64,000 bases of DNA. Origin: a candidate division TM6 bacterium GW2011_GWF2_32_72 (GTDB lineage: Bacteria; Babelota; Babeliae; Babelales; GWF2-32-72). The position numbers were made by a program, and so were the translations under genes. The number at the start of each line of letters is the position of its first letter. Positions within the stretch are counted from its first letter, which is position 1. Positions 14,323 through 23,161 of this stretch are shown piece by piece. Location: positions 447-64,446 of the forward strand of contig LBON01000002.1 of NCBI GenBank assembly GCA_000989525.1, written 5' to 3'. The notes under the pieces were generated by a model, which saw only the letters and a list, made by a program, of their open reading frames with translations, was not told the origin of the DNA and searched no databases.

Positions 14323-15732
14323 TTATAAATCCTCTAACTGTTTAACTTTCCAACGTCCATCACGGAACCGTTTTATATAAATTGCACTAGCTATAGCATT
14401 AGCAATATAAAAAGATCCATAAATTAAAATAAATCTGATCAATGGATTTGGAATATCTAATTTTGTAAATAGGTACGAAACGGGTACAAAAAAGAACATG
14501 CACACAAAAAATCTAACCCACATAACCAACTTTACATTCGCAGCACCACGCAGTGCTGCAGAAAGTATTAATTGTAATAAATCAAAATATACAAGTATAG
14601 CCAATGGGGGAAAAACATAAGTAGCATGCCATGCAAACTCACCTCTAGGATCAAACAAACTAAAAATTGGCCCCGCAAACAGACAAATTGCAAGTAAAAT
14701 TGAAAGAACCATAACAGAAGATAAAAATACAATTTTTTTTACGTTGGTTTTAATACCTGACCAATCATGTGCGCCCAAATCATTACTTACAACCAATGTT
14801 ATAACATTTGCAAGTGCAACTGCCGGCAACAATGCAAATCGCTCAAGATCTTTTACAGCAGAAAAACTAGCAAGCGGAACCGCACCCAAAGGGGCTAACA
14901 TTCTTGCCAGCCAAACATAAGAACCAGCAACAGTAGCTTTATCTAAAATCACCGGAATGCTTATAAATATTAATTCTTTAACTAACGTTAAATTTTTAAA
15001 AACAGAAAATAGTTCAATTCCATATTTTCTATTATTTTTATCCCCAAAAACATAAATTAACGCTACCACAAGGCCGACAGAATATTGTACAATTTGAGCA
15101 ATTGCCGCTCCAAAAAAACCTAATTCTGGAAAACCCAATTTTCCAAAAATTAAAAGATAATCGGCAATAATAAATGCAATGCCACCGATAATAAATGTAT
15201 ACATCGGCACACGAGTATTTTTAACGCCCCTTAAAAAACCCAAAAAACCAAAATAAACAAAAGAAATAAATAGCGCTACAGCCTTTAATTTCAGAAAAGG
15301 TATACCCAGGCTGATCATATTTTCAGGAACTCTATAAAGATAAAAGAAATGATAGGCCCCAAAATATATTGCTGCAAAAAATATGCCACCTACAAAAACC
15401 GAAGTCCAAAAAGATGCCACAAGCATATCGCCAACTTTTTGATCTTGTTTAGCTCCATTAAATCGTCCTACCAAAACTAATGTACCAACGGAAAGACCTT
15501 CTGCTATCTTGACAATAAACTGAACAAAAGTATTAGTTACCCCATTTGTAGCAAATGCGGCTGTAGATTTAATCTGACCAATAAAATAAAGGTCTAATAA
15601 TTGCAAAGCGGAATAGAGAAATAATGCTGTAATTAATTCTGGAAAAAAATATCTGAAAATATTTTTGTAACTTTCTCCATGAGAAGTATCTATGATCCCA
15701 CTGAAATAACTCTTCAATAATCTTTGTTTCAT
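14323..15732 (-). CDS. MATE-family efflux transporter
   Basis: MATE proteins are sodium- or proton-driven antiporters that export organic cations, drugs or, in some relatives, lipids. The product has about 469 residues and roughly twelve hydrophobic segments in two similar halves, with typical stretches such as LYSALQLLDLYFIGQI near the start, VGTLVLVGRFNGA and LRGVKNTRVPMY. I start at the ATG at 15730-15732, preceded by GGGAG. The open frame reaches 15819, but those 29 residues have no ribosome site. It is the first gene of a unit with gatC and gatA. The substrate cannot be predicted. Confidence 0.85.
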   Translation of the reverse strand: MKQRLLKSYFSGIIDTSHGESYKNIFRYFFPELITALFLYSALQLLDLYFIGQIKSTAAFATNGVTNTFVQFIVKIAEGLSVGTLVLVGRFNGAKQDQKVGDMLVASFWTSVFVGGIFFAAIYFGAYHFFYLYRVPENMISLGIPFLKLKAVALFISFVYFGFLGFLRGVKNTRVPMYTFIIGGIAFIIADYLLIFGKLGFPELGFFGAAIAQIVQYSVGLVVALIYVFGDKNNRKYGIELFSVFKNLTLVKELIFISIPVILDKATVAGSYVWLARMLAPLGAVPLASFSAVKDLERFALLPAVALANVITLVVSNDLGAHDWSGIKTNVKKIVFLSSVMVLSILLAICLFAGPIFSLFDPRGEFAWHATYVFPPLAILVYFDLLQLILSAALRGAANVKLVMWVRFFVCMFFFVPVSYLFTKLDIPNPLIRFILIYGSFYIANAIASAIYIKRFRDGRWKVKQLEDL

Positions 15733-15940
15733 GAGCTCTCTCCCACAAGATACAAATTTAATTAAGTATGAAAGAATTAATTTAAAATAAAGATTCAATC
15801 TTAGCAAATTAGACTCCATTAAATTATTATTTTAAGGATTGGTCAATCGAGATTTATTAATCTCAGGTGATACTATAAACTTGCATTGCAAATTCACTCA
15901 AAAGAATCAACCCTTAAAACAATCGTTATTCGATAAATTC

Positions 15941-16594
15941 TTATTTTTGAACATTTGACAATACAAAATAAACCAATTTTCTTCGTTTATAATTTATTTT
16001 ATACTCGACCATTTTTTGAACCAAGGGAGCTTCTTTTTTCTCTGGCTCCCAGGTGCGAGCAGCCCAATAAACTAAAGTAGAATTTTTATATGGTGAACTA
16101 GGTTTAAACATACGGACTAATTCCTCAGGATGAAGTGATGCTCGAGAAACAAAATAATCAATATGTTCATAATTAGATTTTTTCAAAAATGTTCGCCAAT
16201 CCTGGTCATAAATTTCTATATTTTCCAATTCCAATTCTTTAATAATTTCTTCTAAAAAACTGCAACGCTTTTTGTTAACCTCGATCAACAAAACCTTTAA
16301 ATGCGGATATTTTATTTTTAAAGGAATTGCTGGAAATCCACCACCAGACCCAACATCACAAATAAATTTTGCTTGATTTAAATCCACCTGCTTACCAAGA
16401 GCCAGAGAATCTCTAAAATGATACGCTATTATTTCTAACTCATCCGTAATAGCGGTAATATTAAATTTATTGTTCCACTCAATTAACATTTGAGAATATT
16501 TAATAAATTTATTCAGTTCTTTCTCTGAAAGATCAAATAATTGAGTAAACTTCTCAATAACTTTTTGTAGCTTAATATCTAGTTTTTTAACCAT
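15941..16594 (-). CDS. rsmG: 16S rRNA m7G527 methyltransferase RsmG
   Basis: RsmG (GidB) methylates N7 of G527 in 16S rRNA with S-adenosylmethionine. The 217-residue product has the expected length. The Rossmann SAM-binding motif is CDVGSGGGFPAIPLKI at about residues 79-94, followed by LLIEVNKKRCSFLEE. The N-terminal helical region with NKFNITAITD is also typical. It is transcribed alone leftward, divergent from the secreted-protein gene at 16697. Its Shine-Dalgarno is weak. Confidence 0.93.
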   Translation of the reverse strand: MVKKLDIKLQKVIEKFTQLFDLSEKELNKFIKYSQMLIEWNNKFNITAITDELEIIAYHFRDSLALGKQVDLNQAKFICDVGSGGGFPAIPLKIKYPHLKVLLIEVNKKRCSFLEEIIKELELENIEIYDQDWRTFLKKSNYEHIDYFVSRASLHPEELVRMFKPSSPYKNSTLVYWAARTWEPEKKEAPLVQKMVEYKINYKRRKLVYFVLSNVQK

Positions 16595-16696
16595 TTCTTA
16601 GACCATTTCTTTAAAATCGTATCTTTTAAATTAACCTGTATGATATTTTATTACTCAGAATAAAGTGAATTCAATCTTTTAGGAAGGGGAAATATA

Positions 16697-17431
16697 ATGA
16701 ATATCAATAAAAAAACATTTATTGCTTTCATTTTTGTAACATTTACACAAATACATTCAAGCTCAAAACACTCAATTGTACTCTTTATAAGGCCATTGCC
16801 ATTGGAACTTCAAAATATGAGCGCGACTCAAATAAAAGCACAACAAGTTGCAAAAATAAAACAAGACCTTGAAACAGTTGGTAAAGTTACAAAAAGAATT
16901 TTGCAAAGCGCATTGGATCCGGATAAAACATCTGGCATTTATGCGATGTACCAAGGCTATTTAAGTCTTTCCAACATTAATGGTATGGTTATGTTTCCAA
17001 GAAATACCAAGGAAGCCGACTTTAATATTGTTATATCAAACAAAGTTCATCCTGTATTTATGTTTCATGTAACAATCAGCCATTGGGAAACAGAAAGAGG
17101 CTTCCCTGTCAAAAAATATTCTGTAACCAGAAAACAAGATAAAGAAACAAAACTTTTTTACTGGGAAGTAAGGGAAGAAGAAGTTATTTCTCCAAAAATA
17201 AATCCGAACAACACAATTATAATAGTTGCCAAGCCACAAAATATTTTGGTACCTGAAGGAATTACCCCAACAACAGATACCCCTCAAATTATTCTTCCAG
17301 ATATTTTTTATAAAAAAGGTTTTTCTTCTGTAGCTAATGCACTGAATGTATGGGACATCAAAGAATTTTTTGACACACCAATTCAAGGGGAAAAAGTCGG
17401 AAATCTTTACACAGAGATCACTGTAAGGTAG
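16697..17431 (+). CDS. Secreted protein, unknown function
   Basis: The product has 244 residues. A signal peptide occupies about 1-22 (MNINKKTFIAFIFVTFTQIH, then SSSKHS). The mature part has an N-terminal helical stretch (about 40-75), then a likely beta-rich region with FHVTISHW and KKYSVTRKQDKETKLFYWEV, and a Pro/Thr-rich segment (about 185-205). AGGAAGGGG precedes the ATG. It lies 47 bases before the hexulose-phosphate synthase gene on the same strand, and there is no terminator between them, so they may be co-transcribed. No family is recognised. Confidence 0.6.
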   Translation: MNINKKTFIAFIFVTFTQIHSSSKHSIVLFIRPLPLELQNMSATQIKAQQVAKIKQDLETVGKVTKRILQSALDPDKTSGIYAMYQGYLSLSNINGMVMFPRNTKEADFNIVISNKVHPVFMFHVTISHWETERGFPVKKYSVTRKQDKETKLFYWEVREEEVISPKINPNNTIIIVAKPQNILVPEGITPTTDTPQIILPDIFYKKGFSSVANALNVWDIKEFFDTPIQGEKVGNLYTEITVR

Positions 17432-17478
17432 AACTGTAACCATTGATTAATTTTTAACCAAAATTAAAAAGGACAGTT

Positions 17479-18105
17479 ATGAAGTTTCAAGTTTCTTTTG
17501 ACCTTACAGACTTAGATAAAGCGCTTGATGTCGCGCACAAAATAGAAAAATACGTAGATATTTTTGAAATAGGTACCATCATGCTTTTCAAATATGGTAT
17601 CGAAGCCATTAATGCTTTCAACAAGGCATTTCCAGAAAAAACATTACTAGCTGATACAAAAATAATCGATCGCGGAAAAGACATAACTAATCTCATAACA
17701 AGCACCGCAATAACATGGATTACAGTAATGGCAGGCACAAATAAGGACGTTATACATTCAGCAACCACAACCGCCCACAATCATAAATCTAAAGTTATGC
17801 TCGATTTACTCGATACAGAATCAATAGGCCAATCGGCTATGGATGCAAAAAACCAAGGTATTGATGCCTTATTATTTCACAAATCTCATGATGCAAACAG
17901 CTCATTAGAATTTTTAGATCATTGGGATATGGTCCGTGGCAATACAGATCTTCCAATATTTGTATCTGCAACAATAACAAGAGAAACAATTGACCAAATT
18001 CTTGAGCTAAAACCTGACGGAATAATAATTGGAAAAAGTATTACCGATGCAGACAATCCGGCAGTAGAAGCTGAATTTTATTACAATAAAATTTTTCAAA
18101 AATAA
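17479..18105 (+). CDS. hxlA: 3-hexulose-6-phosphate synthase-like (OMP decarboxylase superfamily)
   Basis: These enzymes join formaldehyde and ribulose 5-phosphate to give hexulose 6-phosphate, or run in reverse to make ribulose 5-phosphate where the oxidative pentose pathway is missing. The 208-residue product is a single TIM barrel. The superfamily D-x-K-x-x-D signature is LADTKIIDRGKD at about residues 57-68, preceded by FEIGTIMLFKYGI and followed by VMLDLLD. The C-terminal phosphate-binding GIIIGKSIT agrees. It could instead be a keto-gulonate-phosphate decarboxylase. The isomerase partner HxlB is not adjacent. AAAAAGGAC precedes the start. A shared terminator separates it from the convergent ligase. 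Confidence 0.75.
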   Translation: MKFQVSFDLTDLDKALDVAHKIEKYVDIFEIGTIMLFKYGIEAINAFNKAFPEKTLLADTKIIDRGKDITNLITSTAITWITVMAGTNKDVIHSATTTAHNHKSKVMLDLLDTESIGQSAMDAKNQGIDALLFHKSHDANSSLEFLDHWDMVRGNTDLPIFVSATITRETIDQILELKPDGIIIGKSITDADNPAVEAEFYYNKIFQK

Positions 18106-18120
18106 TTTTTACAGACCAAG

Positions 18121-18153
18121 AAAAACAAGGCCGAAAAAACCGGCCTTGTTTTT
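18121..18153. terminator. Bidirectional terminator
   Basis: AAAAACAAGGCCG and CGGCCTTGTTTTT form a perfect 13-bp stem around seven bases. It separates the convergent hexulose-phosphate synthase and DNA ligase genes; the ligase stop codon begins in the T tract. Confidence 0.9.
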
Positions 18154-19892
18154 TATTTCTTTTTTTGATCCTCAAACAATCTTGTCAACTCTTTTGCCGT
18201 AGTTGCATCAAATGCAGACTTATCGGATCTATAACCCATAATGCGAGGAAAACGAAGGGCTAACCCTAGATGCTTTTCTGTTTTATCAGCTGTATGTAAA
18301 GGTGACCGAGTAATTTCATCAGCACGAATTTGACATACAATTTCTGGGTTCACCCAAACATCAGGATAAAGTTCTTTTGAACATTCAACATTATGCGGAC
18401 GCTTACCAATAGAAATTGAATCACATTTTTTCTTAAGTTCTTTCCATTCTTGATCTTTTAAACCTGTGCCAATTTTTGCAACAGTTTCAAACGCATCTTG
18501 TCGGTCATTATAAATACCAACCAAAAAGGCACCAATTCCAAAGCTAGCACGCTTTCCCTTCCCGTAATAATATCCAAGCACTACGCAATCTAAAGTATCT
18601 TCCAGGTGGCCTTTTTCTTGGCGTTTTAATTTAATCCAATTAAAATTTCTTTTACCAGGTGTATAAATAGCATCGGGCCGTTTAACAACAACACCTTCAA
18701 GACCTTGACCAATCATAGAATTAAAATAATCAAGAAGTTGTTGCCCTGTTTTAATTTTTACCTCATCAATTGCTTGAATTTTATCATCTTTCACTGATTT
18801 AAATATCGAAAGAAGCTTTGTGCGACGTTCTTCATGCGTATCAGCAAGATATTCTCTTCCATTCAAATAAAGAAGATCAAAAATAAAAACCTTAAGAGGA
18901 AGATCAACAGCCATTTCTTCTATATCATGTTTTCTTTTACGTTTAACTGTTATTTGAAATGGTTCAAATTGACCGGTATTGGGATCATAAGCCACAGCCT
19001 CTCCCTCACAAATAAGAGTCTCAACATTGAGTTGCAAAACAGCATCAACAAGATCTGGAAACATATCCGACATATCTTTTAAATTACGTGAAAAGAATTT
19101 AACCATTGGCTTTGATTTTGTTTTATCAACATGAATTTGTAACCTAAAACCATCTAATTTTGGTTGAGCAATACAGTCTCCAAGTTTTTCAACAATAGCT
19201 TCTGCTGTGGGCAATCTCTCTGCAGCAGCTGGACGAATGGGAATCCCAACTATGCAGCCCATTTTTTCAATAGCTTCTATCCCATCTTTTTTTAAAATTT
19301 TTGCAATATAACCAATATCTGCGCATCTATTGTAAGCATCTTCTAATTTATGACGAAGAGACTTATCACCCTCTTGCATCCAAGAAAGAGCATCTATAAT
19401 TGTCATATCCGAAAAACCAATTCGAATTTTTCCTAAAATTATTCGCAACACATATTTTGCAGAAATTGGATCTAAATCTTTTAACAGTTTTTTTACAACG
19501 GCAGCCTTTTCTTCTTGTGACTTTCCACCAGAAATATTTTCAAGCGTTTCCAACTCTTTATAAACATCAATAATAGAAAGATCTTCTTTTGGATGCCAAT
19601 TATAATTACCGATTAGTTGGCCTAAATCACTAATCTTTGCAAGTTCCTTTTTTATTTCTTCTTGTGTATAACCAAGTAAATCGGAAACAACCTTAATTAA
19701 ACTTTTTTCTGCTAAATTAAATTGAGTTCCTTCATAAGGGGGGCGCAATTCGCCTAAAGAGATATAACAAATAATTGCCGCTTCTTGCCAAGAGGCTGTC
19801 TTTAAAAGATGTGCTAATTTTTTTGTAATTTCTGTTCGACCACTTATGGCCTCTAACTCATCAAAAGTTTTTGCTAATTCTAAAAACTTCAT
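18153..19892 (-). CDS. lig: ATP-dependent DNA ligase (archaeal LigI type)
   Basis: It seals nicks in DNA using ATP. The 579-residue product has the full three-domain plan of archaeal and eukaryotic replicative ligases: an N-terminal DNA-binding domain (about 1-220), a nucleotidyltransferase domain with the AMP-accepting Lys at about 245 in AQPKLDGFR, and an OB-fold domain. Other motifs are ICEGEAVAYD, EGVVVKRP and WIKLKR. Most bacteria rely on the NAD-dependent LigA; small bacterial ATP ligases usually lack this large N-terminal domain. The full archaeal-type form suggests ancient lateral transfer. AGGAA precedes the ATG. It is transcribed alone. Whether LigA also exists cannot be seen from this window. 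Confidence 0.93.
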   Translation of the reverse strand: MKFLELAKTFDELEAISGRTEITKKLAHLLKTASWQEAAIICYISLGELRPPYEGTQFNLAEKSLIKVVSDLLGYTQEEIKKELAKISDLGQLIGNYNWHPKEDLSIIDVYKELETLENISGGKSQEEKAAVVKKLLKDLDPISAKYVLRIILGKIRIGFSDMTIIDALSWMQEGDKSLRHKLEDAYNRCADIGYIAKILKKDGIEAIEKMGCIVGIPIRPAAAERLPTAEAIVEKLGDCIAQPKLDGFRLQIHVDKTKSKPMVKFFSRNLKDMSDMFPDLVDAVLQLNVETLICEGEAVAYDPNTGQFEPFQITVKRKRKHDIEEMAVDLPLKVFIFDLLYLNGREYLADTHEERRTKLLSIFKSVKDDKIQAIDEVKIKTGQQLLDYFNSMIGQGLEGVVVKRPDAIYTPGKRNFNWIKLKRQEKGHLEDTLDCVVLGYYYGKGKRASFGIGAFLVGIYNDRQDAFETVAKIGTGLKDQEWKELKKKCDSISIGKRPHNVECSKELYPDVWVNPEIVCQIRADEITRSPLHTADKTEKHLGLALRFPRIMGYRSDKSAFDATTAKELTRLFEDQKKK

Positions 19893-20047
19893 ATTATTTC
19901 CTATCCATCAAGACAAATTTACTTTGCAAATTCACTCAAAATTAAATCTAGAAAAATTTGCAAATTATTTTTTTACTAACTAAATGTAATAATTTCTAGA
20001 TTATATAAAAATATAAATCAACAATAACTAGAACCTATTTAGAGAAG

Positions 20048-20650
20048 TCATAAACTTTTTTTATTAAACCAATCTAATATATTTTGCTTATGCCTAAATA
20101 AGCACCAAAGAGAAATAAACGTAAAAGAAAAACAAAGAAAAATATTTTGATGAACAATAGTTACTGCGACAATCATCAACATAAAAATAGTAACAATTGA
20201 TGCCCAACCAGCATTTTTAGTGAAAATAAAAGTTGCGCACCACAGCAAGACCATACCTAATGCTATTTTAGGACTTAGCACCATAAGAATACCCAAAGAT
20301 GTGGCAATTCCTTTACCACCAGAAAAGTTCAAAAAAATGGAATAACCATTACCCACCAGGAGAGCAACAATTGCAACGAATACTATAAAAGGATCTAATA
20401 AATCTAAAGAACTCAACTCAACCACTAACCACATTAAAAGAAATGCTTTAAGTGCATCAAGTGACATAACCAAAAAAAAATATTTAACCCCAAACTTTCT
20501 TCCTACATTTGTAGCGCCGATGTTTCCAGAACCAAATTTTCTAATATCTGCACCATCTTTGCTTTTCGTAATCCAATAGCCAACCGGAAGAGAGCCAATT
20601 AAATATGCAAAAATTAAAATTAAAAAATCATAGATCAATATCAACTTCAA
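20048..20650 (-). CDS. plsY: Glycerol-3-phosphate acyltransferase PlsY
   Basis: PlsY moves an acyl group from acyl-phosphate to glycerol 3-phosphate, the first step of phospholipid synthesis, at the inner membrane. The 200-residue product has five or so membrane segments and the family signatures IGSLPVGYWITK, FGSGNIGATNVGR and LNFSGGKGIATSLG. The start is unclear: only TTG codons are in frame, at 20648-20650 or 20642-20644, both after AAGGAA. The gene overlaps the end of the pgsA-like gene by 17-23 bases, so the two phospholipid genes are coupled. Confidence 0.92.
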   Translation of the reverse strand: MKLILIYDFLILIFAYLIGSLPVGYWITKSKDGADIRKFGSGNIGATNVGRKFGVKYFFLVMSLDALKAFLLMWLVVELSSLDLLDPFIVFVAIVALLVGNGYSIFLNFSGGKGIATSLGILMVLSPKIALGMVLLWCATFIFTKNAGWASIVTIFMLMIVAVTIVHQNIFLCFSFTFISLWCLFRHKQNILDWFNKKSL

Positions 20651-21248
20651 TTTCCTTGGTTATTTGCTCATTCATTTCTTTTATTAAAATCAAATAATAA
20701 CAATATGCAGAATAAAGAGATGTAATAAGCGCAGCCAACAAGAACACGAACTCTAAAAAATTCCATGTTGATGAAGAAATATCAAAAACATCATCCCCTG
20801 GGTTCAATATAACTAAAGTAAGCGCAATCCAAAGTAAAATTCTTTTAACTTTGGAAACAAACAAAGAGGGAAATCCTCCATCATATCCAGCTTTAATAAC
20901 TTTCAATCCCAAAACAAAAATGTCTCTGCCGACAAATAAAAGCGCCCAAACAAATGAAAGTTTTCCAGCGGCCAAAACGCCCATCAATGCACCAAAAACA
21001 AATAATTTATCAGAAAGAGGATTAAGCCTTCTATCTGGCGCAAAATCTTCTAATAAATTCTTAAACAAATAATCATTTAATTTATCTGTAAAAGTAAAAA
21101 CTAAAAAAATTACTGCTAAAAGAACGTTTAAAAAGAAAACATCAAATCGCAATAATAAAACACAAAGAAATGAAAATAAAATTGGCAAAAAAATTAATCG
21201 GATGAGAGTCAACCGATTAACTATATTTAGATTCTTGGAGATATCCAT
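20628..21248 (-). CDS. CDP-alcohol phosphatidyltransferase-like (PgsA-like), degenerate motif
   Basis: PgsA makes phosphatidylglycerol phosphate from CDP-diacylglycerol and glycerol 3-phosphate. This 206-residue membrane protein has the family start NIVNRLTLIRLIFLPILF and six or so hydrophobic segments. The catalytic region reads TDKLNDYLFKN then DRRLNPLSDK, where the family has D-x2-D-G-x2-A-R-x8-G-x3-D-x3-D. The first and last Asp are kept; the second and third are Asn, and G, A, R and G are also changed. It may be inactive, or it may have a shifted mechanism, or it may be a paralogue of a true PgsA elsewhere. It overlaps plsY downstream, which supports a role in phospholipid metabolism. 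Confidence 0.72.
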   Translation of the reverse strand: MDISKNLNIVNRLTLIRLIFLPILFSFLCVLLLRFDVFFLNVLLAVIFLVFTFTDKLNDYLFKNLLEDFAPDRRLNPLSDKLFVFGALMGVLAAGKLSFVWALLFVGRDIFVLGLKVIKAGYDGGFPSLFVSKVKRILLWIALTLVILNPGDDVFDISSSTWNFLEFVFLLAALITSLYSAYCYYLILIKEMNEQITKEIEVDIDL

Positions 21249-21272
21249 CTTCTACCTACCTTTTAAAAATTT

Positions 21273-21349
21273 TGGTGGCGACACAGGGACTCGAACCCCG
21301 GACCTACGGATTATGATTCCGCCGCTCTAACCAGCTGAGCTATGTCGCC
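21273..21349 (-). tRNA. tRNA with CAU anticodon, probably elongator tRNA-Met
   Basis: On the minus strand it begins GGCGACATAGCTCAG and folds into a full cloverleaf: acceptor GGCGACA/TGTCGCC, D stem GCTC/GAGC, anticodon stem GCGGA/TCCGT with loop ATCATAA, T loop TTCGAGT, discriminator A and encoded CCA. The anticodon is CAU. The stem-loop GCGGAATCATAATCCG resembles alphaproteobacterial elongator tRNA-Met (from memory). It is not an initiator because the three G-C pairs at the base of the anticodon stem are missing. Confidence 0.93.
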
Positions 21350-21368
21350 AACCTTGATATATTATAAA

Positions 21369-22928
21369 CTAAAATTTCAAATTTTGAAGTCCAAATCCAT
21401 CTAAAATCCAACTAAATAAAGATTTTAGGAAGAATAAAGTGGTAATCAGTGTTGAAACTATGCCCAGCATCATGGTTACAGCAAAACCTTGAAGAGGACC
21501 AGTGCCCAACATATAAAGAACAACACCCACAATAAATGTCGTAATATTCGAATCCAAAATCACAACTGTTGCATCAGAAAAACCAACTTCAATGGCTTCT
21601 TTCAATCCAACACCCTTTGATAATTCTTCTCTGATACTTTCATAAATCAAAATGGAAGCATCAATAGCCATACCAACTGTCAAGACCATACCCGCAATAC
21701 CAGGAAGAGTTAGTGTTGCATTCATATAAGCAAGACCCATCAAAATCAAAAGCAAGTTGAATAACAATGTTAAGAAGGCAAAGAAACCAGCAACTTTATA
21801 ATAAAGGATACTGAAAATCAATAACAAAATTAAACTTACCAAACAAGAAATCAAACCACTTCTGATTGATTCAACACCCAATGTAGGAGCAATGGTTCTA
21901 TCTTCCTCAAATGTAACAGCCGCAGAGAATGATCCCGACTTTAATAACGTTGCAAGTTCTTTAGCTGAATCAGATGTGAAGTTGCCTGAAATCTGTGCAC
22001 TACCGCCTGCAATCGGCCCTTGTGGAACAGGCGCAGAAAGAACTTCATTATCTAAGATGATTGCAATTTCGTTTTGTGGGCGAGTTTTTTTAGAAGCTTC
22101 TGCAGTAAATTCGTAGAATTTTTCAGCCCCCACGCTATCAAAAGTTATGGCAACAAAGTTTTTCATTTCACGCTGATCAAAATCTGCCTGTGCACGTGTT
22201 AACATTGAGCCTTTAAGTTCAACATAACTAGGTACTAGATAATAAGTATTTTCCTTAAGAGCCTTTATAATTATTGTTTCATCTGGAAGGTCACCGTCAA
22301 ATTGATCTAAAATATCATCTTTAGAAGAAGCACTCGCTAATACTGGTTTAATTTCCAAAACAGCTGCTCGACCAATCATGGCTTTTGCTTGTTGAGGATT
22401 GTCAACATTTGGAAGCTCAATTGTAATTTGATCAGCACCCTTTGGAGTGACAGGGGCTTCACCCAAAACGCCCAATCGTGCCCTTATAACATCCACGTCA
22501 CTTGCAACCGCCATACGCTTCATTTCAATAATTTCATTTTCACGAAGAGATGCTTTAATAGTAAAATCTTCATCAACAGGCTTAAAAATAAATCCAGGAT
22601 ACATTTCTCTAGTAATTATTTCTGACGATTGGGCTGCATTCAAACTTGCAAATACCATTATTATCTCATCGTCTGCAACTTTTGCAGAAACTGGCGCTTC
22701 TTTATTTAAATCTTTTAATCTTTTTATAATAGAATGCATTCGTTGTTGTAAATTTTCTTGCACAACCTGATCTGTCTGTACTTGCAATGTCATGTAAGTA
22801 CCGCCGACCAAATCAATTCCAAGCTTTAAATTATCTTTGAGAGTGTAAATAAAATATGCTCCGAATAGAGAAACAAGTATCCAAAATAAAAAAGGTGTCC
22901 ATAAAATATTCTTCAGGGACGTTTTCAT
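21369..22928 (-). CDS. secD: Protein translocase subunit SecD
   Basis: SecD uses the proton gradient to help pull exported proteins through SecYEG. The 519-residue product has an N-terminal membrane segment (about 9-28), a large periplasmic P1 domain, and five C-terminal membrane segments with the signatures GVESIRSGLISCLVSL, LTLPGIAGMVLTVGMAID and SILIYESIREE. AAGGAG precedes the ATG. secF does not follow; a tRNA gene lies 20 bases downstream. It fits the many signal peptides seen in this window. Confidence 0.95.
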   Translation of the reverse strand: MKTSLKNILWTPFLFWILVSLFGAYFIYTLKDNLKLGIDLVGGTYMTLQVQTDQVVQENLQQRMHSIIKRLKDLNKEAPVSAKVADDEIIMVFASLNAAQSSEIITREMYPGFIFKPVDEDFTIKASLRENEIIEMKRMAVASDVDVIRARLGVLGEAPVTPKGADQITIELPNVDNPQQAKAMIGRAAVLEIKPVLASASSKDDILDQFDGDLPDETIIIKALKENTYYLVPSYVELKGSMLTRAQADFDQREMKNFVAITFDSVGAEKFYEFTAEASKKTRPQNEIAIILDNEVLSAPVPQGPIAGGSAQISGNFTSDSAKELATLLKSGSFSAAVTFEEDRTIAPTLGVESIRSGLISCLVSLILLLIFSILYYKVAGFFAFLTLLFNLLLILMGLAYMNATLTLPGIAGMVLTVGMAIDASILIYESIREELSKGVGLKEAIEVGFSDATVVILDSNITTFIVGVVLYMLGTGPLQGFAVTMMLGIVSTLITTLFFLKSLFSWILDGFGLQNLKF

Positions 22929-22956
22929 GTAAATCTCCTTAAAAAATTAAAATATT

Positions 22957-23043
22957 TGGTGCCGAAGAGGAGACTCGAACTCCTACAGGATTTCTCCCAC
23001 AACCACCTCAAGGTTGCGTGTCTACCAGTTTCACCACCTCGGC
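22957..23043 (-). tRNA. tRNA-Leu (GAG)
   Basis: On the minus strand it begins GCCGAGGTGGTGAAACTGG. It is a class II tRNA with a long variable arm. The acceptor GCCGAGG pairs with CTTCGGC (one G-T), the anticodon stem CAACC pairs with GGTTG around loop TTGAGGT, and the T stem is AGGAG/CTCCT. Discriminator A and CCA are encoded. It lies just upstream of secD on the same strand. Confidence 0.95.
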
Positions 23044-23112
23044 AATATCAAAAGATATTTCGAAATTTAACAGATTTGAAGACTATTAGCAAATTAAATT
23101 TATGTTTTTTAA

Positions 23113-23145
23113 ATAAAAAAAGAGGGGCGATTACGCCCCTCAAAA
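23113..23145 (-). terminator. Intrinsic terminator
   Basis: On the minus strand GAGGGGCG and CGCCCCTC form an 8-bp stem with a four-base loop, followed by TTTTTTT. It ends the transcript of the secreted coiled-coil gene. Confidence 0.9.
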
Positions 23146-23161
23146 CATCTATCTAAAGCTA

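Noticed and set aside
17036-17443. Leftward 135-residue frame
   Set aside because: It is a shadow of the rightward secreted gene at 16697-17431, rich in Phe, Tyr and Cys as antisense frames here usually are.
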